This document shows positions 11,530 to 23,234 of a stretch of 64,000 nt of DNA, in pieces; within the stretch, counting starts at the first letter, position 1; the number at the start of each line of letters is the position of its first letter. Location: NCBI RefSeq assembly GCF_030445035.2, contig NC_080677.1, positions 114,755,263-114,819,262 on the forward strand, written 5' to 3'. This DNA is from Dasypus novemcinctus. Lineage: Eukaryota; Chordata; Mammalia; Cingulata; Dasypodidae. The notes beneath the pieces are model-generated. The model was given only the letters and a program-made list of their open reading frames with translations. It was not told the origin of the DNA and searched no databases. A program made the position numbers and the translations under genes.

Positions 11530-11831
11530 TTTTTAAAAGGTTTATTTTATTTATTTCTCTACCCTCCTTCCCCGTTGTCTGCTCTCTGTATTGATTCGCT
11601 GTGTGTTCTTCTGCGTCGGCTTGCATTATCTGGCAACACTGGGAAACTGTGTCTCTTTTTTGTTGCATCATCTTGCTGCATCATCTCTCCGTGTGTGGGG
11701 CGTGCTCCTTGCGTGTGGTAGCACTGTGCTTGGGCCAGCTATCCACATAGATCAGGAGGCCCTGGGGATCGAACCCTGGACTTTCCATATGGTAGACGGA
11801 TGCTCTATCAATTGAGTCACATCTGGTTCCC
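11530..11831 (-). mobile_element. DAS-type SINE, antisense
   Basis: It has a T-rich lead, then 'tgctctctgtattgattcgc', 'cttgctgcatcatctctcc' and, at the right, the reversed head with 'gatcgaaccctgg' and 'ctctatcaattgagtcacat'. It sits at the edge of the L1 fragment. No clear target duplication is visible. The open frames at 11384-11815 derive from this unit and the L1. Confidence 0.85.
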
Positions 11832-12305
11832 TAATTTCGTCTTTACTGTATCCTACACTGTGCTGTCATATTTGAGGCTAAGATCCATTCTTTTCACTAG
11901 TCTCAAGAAGCTTCTATGATTCCTTATTGACTAAAATTGAAAACAAACAATTAGCATGAAATTTTGGCACTTGACAATAGGTTCCTGCCAACATTTTCAA
12001 CCCATTTCTATTCTCTACAGAGAATCTATAAATCAGCTGAATTGCTGTGTCCCAAATACTGCCAGTTTCTGAACTTTTTTTTTCTTCTGAAATTCCATTT
12101 CTGGTATTACTGTTCTTCTACTTTATGAAGATTATTAATTTTTAAAATTTCCTAAACTAACATTTGTCATAAATATTCTTGGTTGTATGAATCTCGTGTC
12201 CTTGGACTTCTAAATTCAATATAGAACTTGTAGCTTAAGGATTCTGGTAGCTCAGATATCATTTAACTAAAGTTAACAGAAGAACTGAGATCAGTGGCAC
12301 AAACA
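11832..12305. other. No gene or recognised repeat
   Basis: Nothing diagnostic on either strand. Confidence 0.3.
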
Positions 12306-12309
12306 GACA

Positions 12310-13505
12310 TCTGCATAATGATGTTAATGGCAGCATTATTCACAATTGCCAAAGGATGAAAACAACCCAGGGGTCCATAATACTTTGAATGGACAAACAA
12401 ATTATGATGTATATACACAATGGAATACTATGCAGATGTAAGAAGAAATGAAGTCATAAAGCATATTATAACAGGTATGAACCTGGAGGACATTATGTTG
12501 AGTGAAGCAAGCCAGACATAGAAGAATAAATACTGTATGATTATGCTACTATGAACTAAATATAATTTATAATCCCATGAAATTACTAACTTGCATATGT
12601 ATTACTAGAAAATAGAATGAGATTAGGGAATGGAAAGCTAAGGGTTAACTTGTACAGGATTGGTAAAAAGGATGTTTGTTAATCTTTTGAAATGAATAGA
12701 AAAGGTGAAACCCAACATAATGTTTGTAACTAGCAGTATTATTGAAACAATGAAAATGCTCTAGACTAATAATGAAAACCATAAGACAAAACATAGGATA
12801 ACTAAAAAATTTAGAAAACTGTACAACCTAAAGTATGGACCACATAGTAAGCACAAATGTTACCTTGTTTGAAAACTATAGTTTCGGAATCTGTACATCT
12901 ACAACTAGAAGCGGGAAGAGTGCATCCAGTACCCATGTGGAATCTAAGCCCTCACTTGACATAGGTGTGCAATGGACACAACCAATCCAATGTCCACAGA
13001 GGAAATGTGAAATGGGTGTGGGAACGGTAGCCATGGGGGCTGCTGGGTGTGGGGAACGGGAGGAAGAGATGAGATGTGGAGGCGTTTTCGGGACGTGGAG
13101 TTGTCCTGGATAGTGCATCACGGACAATTACGGGACACTGTAGATCCCCCCAGGGCCCACTGGATGGAACGTGAGAGAGTCTGGGCTATGATGTGGACCA
13201 TTGACTATGGGGTGCAGTGATGCTCAGAGATGAACTTACCAGGTGCAATGGATGTATCACGATGATGGGAGAGAGTGTTGCTGTGGGGGGAGTGGGGGGC
13301 GGGGGCGGTGGGGTTGAATGGGACCTCATATATATTTTTTAATGTAATTAAAAAATAATAATAATAAATAAATATTTAAAAAAAAAAAAAAAAGAAAATG
13401 CTCTAGTGATGATTGAGATGATGAATATACAACTATGTGATTTTACCATATACCATTATATACTTTGGATGAATTGTATGCTTTATTAATATATATTAAT
13501 AAAAT
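12310..13505 (+). mobile_element. L1 3' end, sense, opened by a retroelement
   Basis: 'gcattattcacaattgcc', 'tacacaatggaatactatgc' and 'gaacctggaggacattatg' are the standard sense order of an L1 3' region. The L1 3' UTR resumes after the insertion at 12765-13393 and ends near the 'ttaataaaatg' signal at about 13500. The same tail appears in a second copy at 44.7-44.95 kb. Confidence 0.8.
12765..13393 (+). mobile_element. Non-coding retroelement with poly(A) and exact 13-bp duplication
   Basis: A 629-bp unit is bounded by the identical 13-mer gaaaatgctctag at 12752-12764 and 13394-13406 and ends in an A-run, the signature of L1-machinery insertion. Its 3' half is GC-rich and ends with 'gggacctcatatatat' and 'aatgtaatt' before the tail. 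Copies in the opposite orientation lie at 32173-32659, 42832-44088 and, more diverged, about 55390-57410. No conserved reading frame is seen. It could be the 3' end of an unusual L1 subfamily or a separate non-autonomous family. Confidence 0.8.
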
Positions 13506-13509
13506 GTAT

Positions 13510-13880
13510 TTGTTGGCCATAAATGTCAAGGTTGATTTCTAGGGTCTCAATTCGATTCCATTGGTCTATATATCTGTTCTTGTGTAGTACCATGTTGTTT
13601 TGATAACTGCAGCTTTATAACAAGATTTTTTAAACAAATGAATTTTATTAATACATATTAATAAAGCATGCAATTCATCCAAGGTGTCCACCAATGGTGT
13701 TTGATATAACCACATAGCTGTGCATTCATAACTTCAATCATTATTAGAACATTTTCATTATTAAATCATCATAACAATAAACAAAAAGCAAACAAGAAAA
13801 TTCTTCACCTCTCAATCGCTCTATGCTTCCCCTGCTATACATAGCTGCTATTTCTGCCTATTCTTGCACAATTATTTATT
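13510..13880 (-). mobile_element. L1 3' fragments, antisense
   Basis: 13510-13625 is antisense ORF2 C-terminal text ('gattccattggtctatatat', 'accatgttgttttgataac'). 13630-13880 is an antisense L1 3' UTR tail, the reverse of the sense copy at 44.7-44.95 kb ('gaggaagcatagagagattg' reversed). The order is not collinear, so they are separate pieces. Confidence 0.7.
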
Positions 13881-15380
13881 TATTTATTAAACAGTTTTAT
13901 TAATATATAGTCACATAGCATACAATCTATCCAAAATGTATAATCAATGGCTTTTGGTATAATTACAATGTTGTGCATTCATCAGCACAAAATATTTCAA
14001 AACAATTTCATTACTCCAAAAAGGAAAACTCCAGACTCCTTAACAGCCTTTCCCCAGCCCTACATAACCACTAATCAAATTTCATCTTTATATAAATTGA
14101 TTTATATTTACATTTTATATGATGGAATCATACAATATGTAGTAATTTGTATCTGCTTTCTTTCACTTAGCATACCGGGTTCTTTTTTTTTTGTCTTATA
14201 TAACACTTGTCTTATTAACATACATTTGTTCAGTTTCAATGAAAAATGATCTTATATATGCAATTTTACCCATATTCATATTTCACATGTAGTTTACTAT
14301 TCTATACAGTCCCAGTTTACATTATTTAGCTTTCCTTTTAGTAATACACATGATCTTAGACTTTCCCTTCAAACAACTGTCATACCCAAGTAATAGTACT
14401 ACTAATTATAGACATTATGTTGGGCTGTCACCTTTTCTATTCATTTCTATAGATGAACACACATTCTTTTTATCAATTCTGCACAAGTTAACTCTCGACT
14501 TTCCATTTTCTAACCTCATTCTATTTTCTGCTGACCCATATTCAAGTAATTATATTGAGTGAAGTAATGTTATCATAAGTTTACAACTTCATTTCTTCTT
14601 CCATCTGCATAATATTCTATCATGTGTATACACCACAGTTTATCCATTCATTGTTTGATGGATACCTGAGTTGTTTCCATCTTTTGGCAATTGTAAATAA
14701 TGCCACCATTAACAGCAGTGTGCAGATGTCTGTATGTATCAATGATCTCAGTTCTTCTGTGTATATACCTTGTAGTGGTATTGCTGATCGTGGGCAAGTC
14801 TATATTCACCTTCCTTAGGAACTGCCAAACAGTCCTCCACGGTGGCTGTTTCTACATTCCCATCAACAATGAATAAGTGTTCCTATCTCTCCATGTCCTC
14901 TTCAGCACTTGTAGTTCTGACTTTTTAAGAGTGGTTATTCTAGTAGGTGTGAAATATCTCATTGTAGTTTTGATTCGCATTTCCCTAATTGCTAGTAACA
15001 TTGAACATTTTTTCATGTGTTATGCACCATTTATATTTGTTTAGAGCAATGTCTATTCAATCTTTTGCCCATTTTTTAATTGCATCATTTGTCTTTTTAT
15101 TGTTGAGTTGTACTATCACTCTATGTATCATAGATATTAAACCCTTATCAGATATGTGATTTCCAAATATTTTCTCCCTTAGAGTGGGCTGCCTTTTCAA
15201 CCTTTGACAAAGTCCTGTGAAGTGCAAAAGTGGTTAAATATGAGGAGGTCCCACTTCTCTATTTTTTCTTTTATTGCACATGCTTTGGCTGTAAGGTCCA
15301 AGAAACCACTATCTATCACAATGTTTTTAAGATGCTTCCCTACATTTTCTTCTAGTTGTTCAATGGTCCTGGATTTATAT

Positions 15381-15625
15381 TTAGGTCTTTGATCCATTTT
15401 GAGTTGATTTATGTATAGGGAGTGAGAAAGGGGTCCTTTTTTTTTTTTCAATAAATCAACTTTATTGATACAGATTAATAAATCTTACAGTTCTTCCAAA
15501 ATGTACAATCAGTGGTGTCTGGTGCAATCACATAGGTGTGATTCATCACCTCTATCAGCATTAGAGCATTGTAGGTCTTCAATCCATTTTGAGTTGATTC
15601 TTGTAGGGGAGTGAGATCAGGGTCC
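15381..15625 (-). repeat. About 55-bp direct repeats flanking an L1 3' tail
   Basis: Two stretches, 15381-15437 and 15571-15625, share 'atccattttgagttgatt' and 'gggagtgaga' with 'gggtcct' and differ at several bases. Between them is a T-run followed by antisense L1 3' UTR text. This is either an unusually long target duplication around a 5'-truncated L1 or the meeting point of two L1 copies. Confidence 0.7.
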
Positions 15626-16271
15626 TCTTTCATTCTTTTGGTTATAGATACCCAGTTCTCCCAGCATCATTTGTTGAAGAGACTGTTTTGTCCCATTAAC
15701 ATGACTTTGGTAAGTTTGTTGAAAACCAGCTGAGCATAGAGGTGAGGGTTAATTTCTGGGTTCTCAATTCTAGTCCACTGATCGATTTGTCTATCTTTAT
15801 GCCAGTACCATGCTGTTTTGACCACTGTTTTGTAATATATTTCAGGATCAGGCAGTGAAATTCCTCTCACTTGGCTCTTCTTTTTTAGAACACTTTTGGC
15901 TATTTGGGTGCACTTTCCCTTCCAAATAAATTTGGTAATTGCCTTTCTAATTCTGTAAAGTAAACTGGTGGGAGTTTGGTTCGTATTGCATTGAATCTAT
16001 AAATCAGCTTGGGTAAGATTGACATCTTCACAATGTTTATTCTTCCAATCCATGAACATGGAATGCCTTTCCATTTGTTTAGGTCTTTTAAAATTTCTTT
16101 TAGCATTGTTTTGTGGTTTCCTGCATATAGGTCCTATATTTCTTTAGTTAAATTAATTCCTAGGTTTTTGAGTCTTTTTGTTTCTATTGAAAGTAGAATT
16201 TCCCCCCTGATATCCTCCTCAGATTGTTTAGTACTAGTGTACAAAAACATTACTGGTATTTGAGCATTGAT

Positions 16272-16699
16272 TTTTTTTTTTAAAGATTTACTTTTCATTT
16301 ATTTCTCTCCCCTTCCCCCGCCCTCCAGGATCTGCTCTCTATGTCCATTCACTATGTGTTCTTCTGTGAATGCTCGCATTCTTGTCAGCAGCACTGGGAA
16401 TCTGTGTCCCTTTTTGTTGCATCATCTTGCTGCATCAGCTCTCCGTGTATGCAGCGCCACTCCTGGGCAGGCTGTGTGTTTTTTTTTTTTCATGTGAGGC
16501 AGCTCTCCTTGTAGGGCACACTCCTTGCGCATGGGGCTTCCCTATGTGGAGGACACCCTTGTGTGGCACGGTACTCCTTCCATACATCAGTACTGCACGT
16601 GGGTCAGCTCACTACATGGGTCAGGAGGCCCTGGGTTTGAACTCTGGACTTCCCATATGGTAGGTGGAGGCTCTATCCATTGAGCCAAAGTTGCTTCCC
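16272..16699 (-). mobile_element. DAS-type SINE, antisense, inside L1 ORF2
   Basis: It is bounded by exact 11-mers tgagcattgat at 16261-16271 and 16700-16710, with a T-run at the left and the reversed tRNA-like head at the right ('ctctatccattgagccaaag'). It splits the ORF2 reverse transcriptase region of the surrounding L1, so it is younger than that L1. Confidence 0.9.
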
Positions 16700-16710
16700 T
16701 GAGCATTGAT

Positions 16711-16932
16711 CTTATATCCTGCCACTTGGTTGAACTCATTTATTAGCTCAAGTAGTTTTGTCATGGATATGGCAGGATTTTCTAAGTACAGGATCATGTC
16801 ATTTGCAAGCAGTGAGAGCTTTACTTCCTCTTTTCCTATTTGGATGCCTTTAATTTTTTTTTTTTTTTCTTCTCTAACTGCCGTAGCCAGAACTACGGCA
16901 CAGTATTGAATAACAGTGGTAAGAGTGGGCAT
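16711..16932 (-). pseudogene. L1 ORF2 reverse transcriptase fragment with altered active site
   Basis: This is the minus-strand frame around the catalytic loop of an L1 ORF2 reverse transcriptase. It reads [15 protein letters not shown] where the family has an FADD core, so the first catalytic aspartate is replaced by Asn and Phe by Leu. A run of lysines upstream (about 16850-16875) reflects an expanded A-tract. The fragment is cut by the SINE on its C-terminal side. It is the middle of a dead L1, not a host gene. Confidence 0.75.
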
Positions 16933-18515
16933 CCTTTTCTTGTTCTCAATCTTAGAGGGAAAGCTTTCAACCTTTCCTCATTCAGTACAATATTAGCTGT
17001 GGGTTTTTCATATATGCCTTTTATCATATTGAAGGATTTTCCTTCTATTCTTATCTTTTTATCTTTTTAAGTGTTTTTTATCAAAAAAGGATGTTGGATT
17101 TTGTCAAATGCCTTTTCTGAATCAATTGAGATAATATGTGTTTTTTTTCCCTTCAATTTGTTAATGTGGTTTATTACATTGATTGATTTTCTTGTGATGA
17201 ACCAGCCTTACATACCAGGAATAAATCCTGCTTTGTTATGATGTATAAGTCTTGATATGCTGTTGGATTCTATTTGCAAGTATTTTATTTAGAATTTTTG
17301 CAACTATGTTCATTAGAGAGATTGGTCTGTAATTTTCTTTTCTTGTAGTGTCTTTATCTGGTTTTGGTTTTAGGGTGGTTTTGGCCTCATAAAATAAGTT
17401 GAGTAATTTTCCCTCCTCTTCAATTTTTTGGAAGAGTTGAAACACGATTGGTATTCATTTTTCTCAAAAGTTTTCACAGAATTCACCTATTAAGCCATCC
17501 AGTCCTGTACTTTTCTTTTTTGAGGAGATTTTTTATGACTATTCCAATCTCTTTAAATGTGATTGCTTTGTTAAGTTCTTGTATTTCTTGTAGCATCAGC
17601 ATAAGTTGTTTCACCTGATTTTATTTATTTGCATCTTCTCTCTCTTTTCCTTTGTTAGTCCTTCTAAGAGTTTTTCAATTTTATTGAAATTCTTAGTGAA
17701 CCAATTTTGGATTTCATGAATTTTCTCTATAGTTATTTTTTTTTACCTCAATTTCATTTATTTCTTCTGTAATCTTTATTATTTCTTTTCTTATGCTTGT
17801 TTTGGGAATGGTTTGCTGTTTTTTTCTAATTTGTCCAGTTACTCAGTTAGAGCTTTGATTTTAGCTCTGTCTTCTTTTTTAATATAGGCATTTAGGACTA
17901 TAAATTTCCCTCTCAAGATTGCCTTCACTGTATTCCATAAGTTGTGATAAGTTGTGCTCTAATTTTCATTTGTCTCAATGTATTTACTAATTTCACTTAC
18001 AATTTCTTCTTTGTCCCACTGATTATTTAGGAGTGTGGTATTCAGTCTCTAATCATTTGTGAATTTACCACCTTCCCATATATTTTTGATTTCCATTTTC
18101 ATTCCATTAGGATCTGAGGTGTTTTGTGAATTTCAATGTTTTTATATTTATTGAGACTTGCATTGTGACCTAACATGTTGTCTATCCTTGATCCATGAGC
18201 ACTTGAGAAGAATGCATAACTCGTGGAGTTTGGGTGCAATGTTCTGTGTATGTCTGTTAGGACTAGCTTGTTTATTATATTGTTTAAGTTCTCTGTTTCC
18301 TTTTGATCTTCTGTCTAGTTGTTCTGTCTAATGATGTGAGTGGTGTGTTGAAGAATCCAACTATTATTGTAGAGATGTCTATTTCTCCCTTCAGTTTTGC
18401 CAGTTAGTCTCATGTGTTTTAAGGGCACTTTAGCTAGGTGCATAGATATTTATGGCTCCTATATCTTCCTAGTGGATTGTCCCTTTTATCAATATATAAT
18501 GGCCTTCTCTATCTC

Positions 18516-18824
18516 TTACAACTTTTTTTTGCATTTAAAGTCTGTTTTGTCCGATATTAGCATAGGTGTCGCAGCTCTTTTTTGGTTATTTTTTGCATGG
18601 AGTATCTTTTTCCAGCCTTTCATTTTCAGCCAATCTGTATCCGGGTCTAAGATATGTCTCTTGTAGGCAGTATATGGATTGCCCATGTTTTTTATCCATC
18701 CTGTGAGCCTATATCTTTTGACTGAGGAGTTTAATCCTTTCACATTTAATGATATTACTGTAAATGCATTATTTACTTCTGCCATTGTATTCTTCGGTTT
18801 ACATATGTCACATCTTACTTTCAT
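18516..18824 (-). pseudogene. L1 ORF2 endonuclease N-terminus remnant
   Basis: A 102-codon open stretch contains ISLNVKGLNSSVKRYRL followed by a shortened segment ending PMLISDKTDFK. This is the beginning of the L1 ORF2 apurinic-type endonuclease. In intact L1 the catalytic Asn of the first motif lies in the equivalent of SLNVKGLN. Parts between the first helix and the TAYKRH-like segment are missing, and the frame ends at 18516, so it encodes no working enzyme. Confidence 0.75.
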
Positions 18825-19010
18825 CTGTCTTTTACTCTTTTGTTTATCCTTTCTGATATTCTTTCTTCTATACTCTCCTCTAAGCCTCTCTCTCCTGTCT
18901 TTTTCTTTCAGGCTCTAAGGCTTGCTTTAATATTTCCTGCAAAGTTGGATTCTTTTTTTAATGAACTCTCTTAGTTTCTATTTGTTTGTGACTATTTTAA
19001 ACTCCGTGTC

Positions 19011-19463
19011 CTACTTGAAGGATAACTTTGCTGGATAAGTAATTCTTAGCTGACAGTTTTTCTCCTTCAGTATCCTCATTGTATCATACCGCTGTCCTCT
19101 CACCTCCATGGTTTCTGATGAGAAATCCATGCTAAGTCTTACTGGGCATGCCTTGTGTGTAACGGTTTTCTTCTCCCTTGCTGCTCTCAGAAGTTTCTCT
19201 TTACCTTTGGCATTTAACATTCTGAGTAGTATGTGTCTTCGAGTAGGCATATTCACATTTATTTTGATTGGGGTATGCTGCACTTCTTGAACATGTAGGT
19301 TCATTTCTTTTGTGAGAGTTGGGAAATTTTCAGCTATTATTTCCTCAAATACTCTTTCTTCCCCCTTTCCCTTCTCGTCTCCTTCTGGAACTCCCATGAC
19401 ACATATGTTGTTGACTTTCATGTTATCATTCAACTCCCTGAGCTCCTGCTCAATTTTTTCCAT
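19011..19463 (-). pseudogene. L1 ORF1 protein, C-terminal two thirds
   Basis: An uninterrupted 150-codon minus-strand frame resembles the L1 ORF1 RNA-binding protein. It begins with the end of the coiled coil (EKIEQELRELNDNMK), then the RRM-like segment (NICVMGVPEGDE), then the C-terminal domain (TRRHILLRMLNAKGKEKLLRA and the following DFS..T segment). Intact ORF1 proteins are about twice as long, and the N-terminal part here is broken. ORF1 protein binds L1 RNA in the cytoplasm as a trimer. This copy lies in a dead element and is the longest L1 frame in the window. Confidence 0.85.
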
Positions 19464-19784
19464 TCTTTTCTCTCTTCAGTTTCAGCTCTTCTGTATCACT
19501 TATTCCTTTCATTTCCAGTCAAGTCTACTGTTGTATACCTCTAATGTGTTTTTTATCTCACCTATTGTGTCTTTCATTCCTATGAGCTTTGTTACTTTTC
19601 TATTCAGGTTTTCAAATTCTTCTTTGTGCTCTCTCAGATCTTCTTAATATCCTTTTCTTCTTTAGCCATATTGTCTTTCAACTCATTCATTTGATTTCCG
19701 AATTTGTGTGCATCTCATTGATTGGTTGTCTTCAATTCCGTGTATCATCTGAGGCTTTGATATATTCCTTGAGTTTTTATATAT

Positions 19785-19985
19785 GCCCTTTATCTAGTTT
19801 AGGATGTTTCCTTCTATTCCTCAGTTCCAAGTGTTTTTATCAAGAAGGGATCCTAGATTTTGTCAAATGCCTTTTCTCCATCAAATGAAATGATGGTGTG
19901 TTTTTTTCCCCCTCTTTCATTCTGTTAAGTTAGTGTATTCATTAACCGATTTTCTTATTTTGAACGATCCTTGCATACCAGGTCA
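19785..19985 (-). mobile_element. L1 ORF2 fragment, antisense
   Basis: Antisense reverse transcriptase-region text ('gattttgtcaaatgcctttt', 'ttgcataccaggtcatcc'). The same ORF2 stretch occurs again at 17.08-17.22 kb, so this is a separate L1 copy abutting the 5' end of the larger one. Confidence 0.7.
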
Positions 19986-20169
19986 TCCAGTTTCCTTTTT
20001 CATGCTATTAAACTCTAACCACAGCTATATTTCATTGTTCTCCTAAATTACTACAGTATGTTTTGATTTTTTTCATTTCTTAAATTTAGAAATAAGTACC
20101 CCAAAAAAGATTTCAAAGAAAATTTTTCCAGTGTTATTGCCTATCCTAAAATACTTGCTGCCTATATGT

Positions 20170-20600
20170 TTAGATATATTGATTTTCAGAATTGTTTATA
20201 ATAGAAAAAATAATGTCTAAATGTCCATTGCTAGCAAACTGTTTAAATAAATTATGGTACATTCATATAATGGAATTCTATGCAGTCATTTAAAGGAATG
20301 ATATAAATGTATATGTATGTATATACTGATATAGAGCCATGCCCAACATGTCCTGGTAAATTTAAAAAAGAAAAGGGGGGGGGGGAAGAGGAACAGAAGC
20401 ATGTGTATGACATTTGTGAAAATAAATATATTTGTGTATACAAAGAATATCTCCAGAGGGATACACAAGAAACTGGTAATAGTAATTCCCTCTGGGGAAG
20501 GAATCTGTTGGCTAGGGAAAGAGATGCGAGGTTGACATTCTTTTCTCTGTATGCTCAATATGGTACCAAAATAAAATAAATTGATTCTACTGGGGAAAAA
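20170..20600 (+). mobile_element. L1 3' fragment, sense
   Basis: 'tgtccattgctagcaaactg', 'attcatataatggaattc' and 'tatgcagtcatttaaag' form a sense L1 3' region. A G-run at about 20380-20392 lies inside. The end is near 20580 at 'ataaaataaattg'. Confidence 0.65.
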
Positions 20601-21560
20601 CACAGAGACACATATAAAAACTAACAATTTATGATTTGTCTCGAAGATCTTGAAAAACTACTTCATTTAAAGACTATTTGGCTCATAGCATAAATATTTT
20701 CTAATTTCTTCTCTAGGCTCGATTGCCACAAAAACTTTGGGGAAAACCAGGACCTTTGATTACATTTTAATGTCTTTGGAGATGCTGATCTGCATTAAAT
20801 GGTAAACCCGAAAATATCTCTTTATCATGGAGGGTACAGTTCTGTGTAATTTTCCCATCCCAAGTTCTTGAAATACCAGTAGAGTCTTAAGAATTTTATT
20901 TTAAAATCCTTGTATATTTAGGTACGTCTCCTCTAAACTCTGCGTTTCTTCTCAATATTTCAGTTAAGTGTCAAAAGGTTTTAAGAAGCCAGGATCCTAC
21001 TTTCATGGCAACAACTTTTGTACAACAAATCGAATTAGTAATAACTGTAATAAATGTCACCCCAGAAGTTTCTGTTTAAATATTTTAGATGTAAAGCATG
21101 TAATTTTGTTTACTTTTTTCCCCCCACAATTTAATTGTGAACCTTAGGGATTTCAGCAAAATAATGGCACATATTTGGAAATAAAATTAAACTTGTTTAC
21201 CTCTTTTTTCCCTATTTGGCACTCTACTGACACCTAGCATGCTTTGAGAATCCAGTTATTTTCCAAAGATTTAGACAGCTATTTCTACTCTGAGACATTT
21301 GCACAGACTAAATAAAAAGCAGAGTAACTAAGACCAGAAATATGTACTTCTTTACTCAGCCAAGTTGCAATTGTAATATCCATCATCTTTCCACTGAAAT
21401 GAAAAATTACAAACTAAAGCCAAAAACGGAAGTCGTCAAAAGGTCACTAGGAAAGCTAAGGGACCAGGAAAGCCTAAGGAAGAATTCTAGATGATGGTAC
21501 AGATTATATGGTACATACAGATTCATGCAATAATTCATTCATTTATCCATTAAACTAAGA
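20600..21560. other. No gene or recognised repeat
   Basis: This is one of the longer stretches without an assignable repeat. No reading frame above background is visible on either strand. Confidence 0.35.
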
Positions 21561-21574
21561 AATTAAGAACATGG

Positions 21575-21760
21575 GCTCTGGACTGAATTTTAATCCTGAC
21601 TGTGCTATTTTATGCTAGTTGCGTGATCTTGTTTAAATTATTTAACCACTCTGTGCCTGTTTCCCTATCTATAAAATAGTACCTACCTCATAGGGTTGTT
21701 TAATATTTGAAATGTTCTTTGAACAGTGTCTGGAAATAATAAACATTATATAAGTGTTTG
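21575..21760 (+). repeat. MIR
   Basis: 'gggctctggactgaatttta' through 'tttaaccactctgtgcctg' and 'ctacctcatagggttg' gives a nearly complete MIR in sense orientation. Confidence 0.75.
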
Positions 21761-21779
21761 GTAGATTAATTAGTTAATT

Positions 21780-21990
21780 AATATATCAAGTATACATTGA
21801 GAACTACTGTGGTCCAGGCATTGAACCAGATACTTGGGATACAATGGTGAATTTGATCATCACAGCATCTGCCACCATATGAATCTAGGGAGAAAGAAAG
21901 ACAAACAAGTAATTATAAAATATGAGGCAAGTCTTCAAAGGGGATTTATAAGATGCTATGGGAACACAGTACAGAGGGAAACCCCATCCC
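21780..21990 (-). repeat. L2-like fragment
   Basis: 'gtccaggcattgaaccagat' and 'gatgctatgggaacacagta' are typical antisense L2 text. Confidence 0.5.
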
Positions 21991-22029
21991 CAACCTAGGC
22001 AGGATAGTATAGTGGATAGATAGTACAGT

Positions 22030-22250
22030 GGCTGTTGCGGTATAGTATAGGGGCTAAATGGCCTTGGGAGCCCACTTTTCTGGGTTTGCATCATGACCCC
22101 ACCACTTACTGATTGTGTGATGACCTAAAGCAACTTACTTAACCTCTCTGTACCTCATCTGTAAAATGGGAATAATAATTGTACCTACTTCTTGGGGTTG
22201 TGGTAAAGATTGTGAATTTGCATAAGGTAAACACTATGTTTCTGCTATTA
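22030..22250 (+). repeat. MIR
   Basis: 'cagtggctgttgcggtatag', 'acttacttaacctctctgta' and 'cctacttcttggggttg' show a sense MIR, 270 bp downstream of another. Confidence 0.75.
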
Positions 22251-22432
22251 TTATTGCATGATGAAAATATGATAATTTAATGATATTATTGTGGTTGATC
22301 TTCCCTAGGTCTTTTTTTTTTTTTAAATTTTACCTCCCCTTTTCAGAGATAGGTGAACATTTTAAAGCATTATGCTTTTCTTGCATAATTTGCCTAAGTC
22401 AATGGCATAACTAAAATCCTCCTCCCACCCCA

Positions 22433-23234
22433 TGCTATGGATTAAATCATGTCCCCCACAAAGACATGTTCAGGTCCTGATACCCTGTCCCTTGGTTGTA
22501 AATAGGATCTTTTTTTTTTTTTTTTACGATTTATTTAATTATTTTCCCCTCTTCCCCTCCTCCTGCTCTGCTGTTTACATTGTCTTCTCTTCTCATTTTC
22601 TTTCCTCTAGGATTTACCAGGATTTGAGCCTGGAGATCTCTGATGGGGAGAGAGTTTCCCTGTCAATTGTGCCACCTCAGTTCCTGGTTTCTGCTGCACT
22701 TCACCTTGACTCTCTCCTTGTCTCCTTTGATGCGTCATCATCTTGCTGAGTGACTCACTTGTGCAGGGCACTGGCTCACGACACAGGCAGGCTTTCTCTT
22801 CTTCTTTTTTCACCAGGAGGCCCCAGGGATCAAATCTAGGTCCTTCTATGTGGTAGGCAGAAGCTCTATCACTTGAGCCACATCCACTTCCCAGTAAATA
22901 GGATCTTTGAATATGCTATTGTTAGGTGAAACCAAATTGAATCAGAGTGGGTCTTAATCCAATATGACTGGAATCCTTATAAATGGAGGAAATTTGAACT
23001 CAGGAGCAGCAGGAGACAGAAGGAGACAGATGACCATGTGACAGAGGCAGAGGTTGAGTTATGTGTTGCCATCAAGCCATCACCAGAGCACTAGAGACTT
23101 CAGAGAAAACATGATCCTGCTGACCCCTGGATTTTGGACCTCTAGCCTCCAAAACTGTAAGACAATAAATTTCTGCTGTTTAAGCCAACCACTTCTGCGG
23201 TACTTTGTTATAGCCGCTCTGGCAAATTACAACA
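22433..23234 (+). mobile_element. MLT1-like solo LTR with exact 5-bp target duplication
   Basis: It starts TGCTATGGATTAAATCATG and ends GGCAAATTACAACA. The identical 5-mer cccca flanks it at 22428-22432 and 23235-23239. Internal text ('cttaatccaatatgactgg', 'aataaatttctgctgttta') is that of MLT1-type ERVL-MaLR LTRs. A SINE at 22513-22892 interrupts it. Removing the SINE leaves about 407 bp, a normal LTR length. Confidence 0.85.
22513..22892 (-). mobile_element. DAS-type SINE, antisense, inside an MLT1-like LTR
   Basis: Exact 15-mers gtaaataggatcttt at 22498-22512 and 22893-22907 bound the unit. It belongs to the variant with 'gttcctggtttctgctgcac' and 'tcaccttgactctctcc' in its body, also seen in reverse at 1924-2433 and at about 57870-57930. 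Confidence 0.9.

Larger units (their letters stand above)
13885..19780 (-). mobile_element. Largely complete L1, antisense, inactive
   Basis: Reading the minus strand from 19780 down, the element shows ORF1 (19463-19011), the ORF2 endonuclease start (about 18824), reverse transcriptase, ORF2 C-terminus (15870-15197) and a long 3' UTR to about 13885. All frames are broken by stops and frameshifts. It carries a SINE at 16272-16699 and an extra L1 3' UTR tail at about 15439-15570. I treat it as one element. It could be two overlapping copies that meet near 15440. Confidence 0.7.

Noticed and set aside
20252-20627. Open frames on both strands, including a 113-codon minus frame
   Set aside because: They lie over an L1 3' fragment and a G-run and have low-complexity, hydrophobic content without family resemblance.
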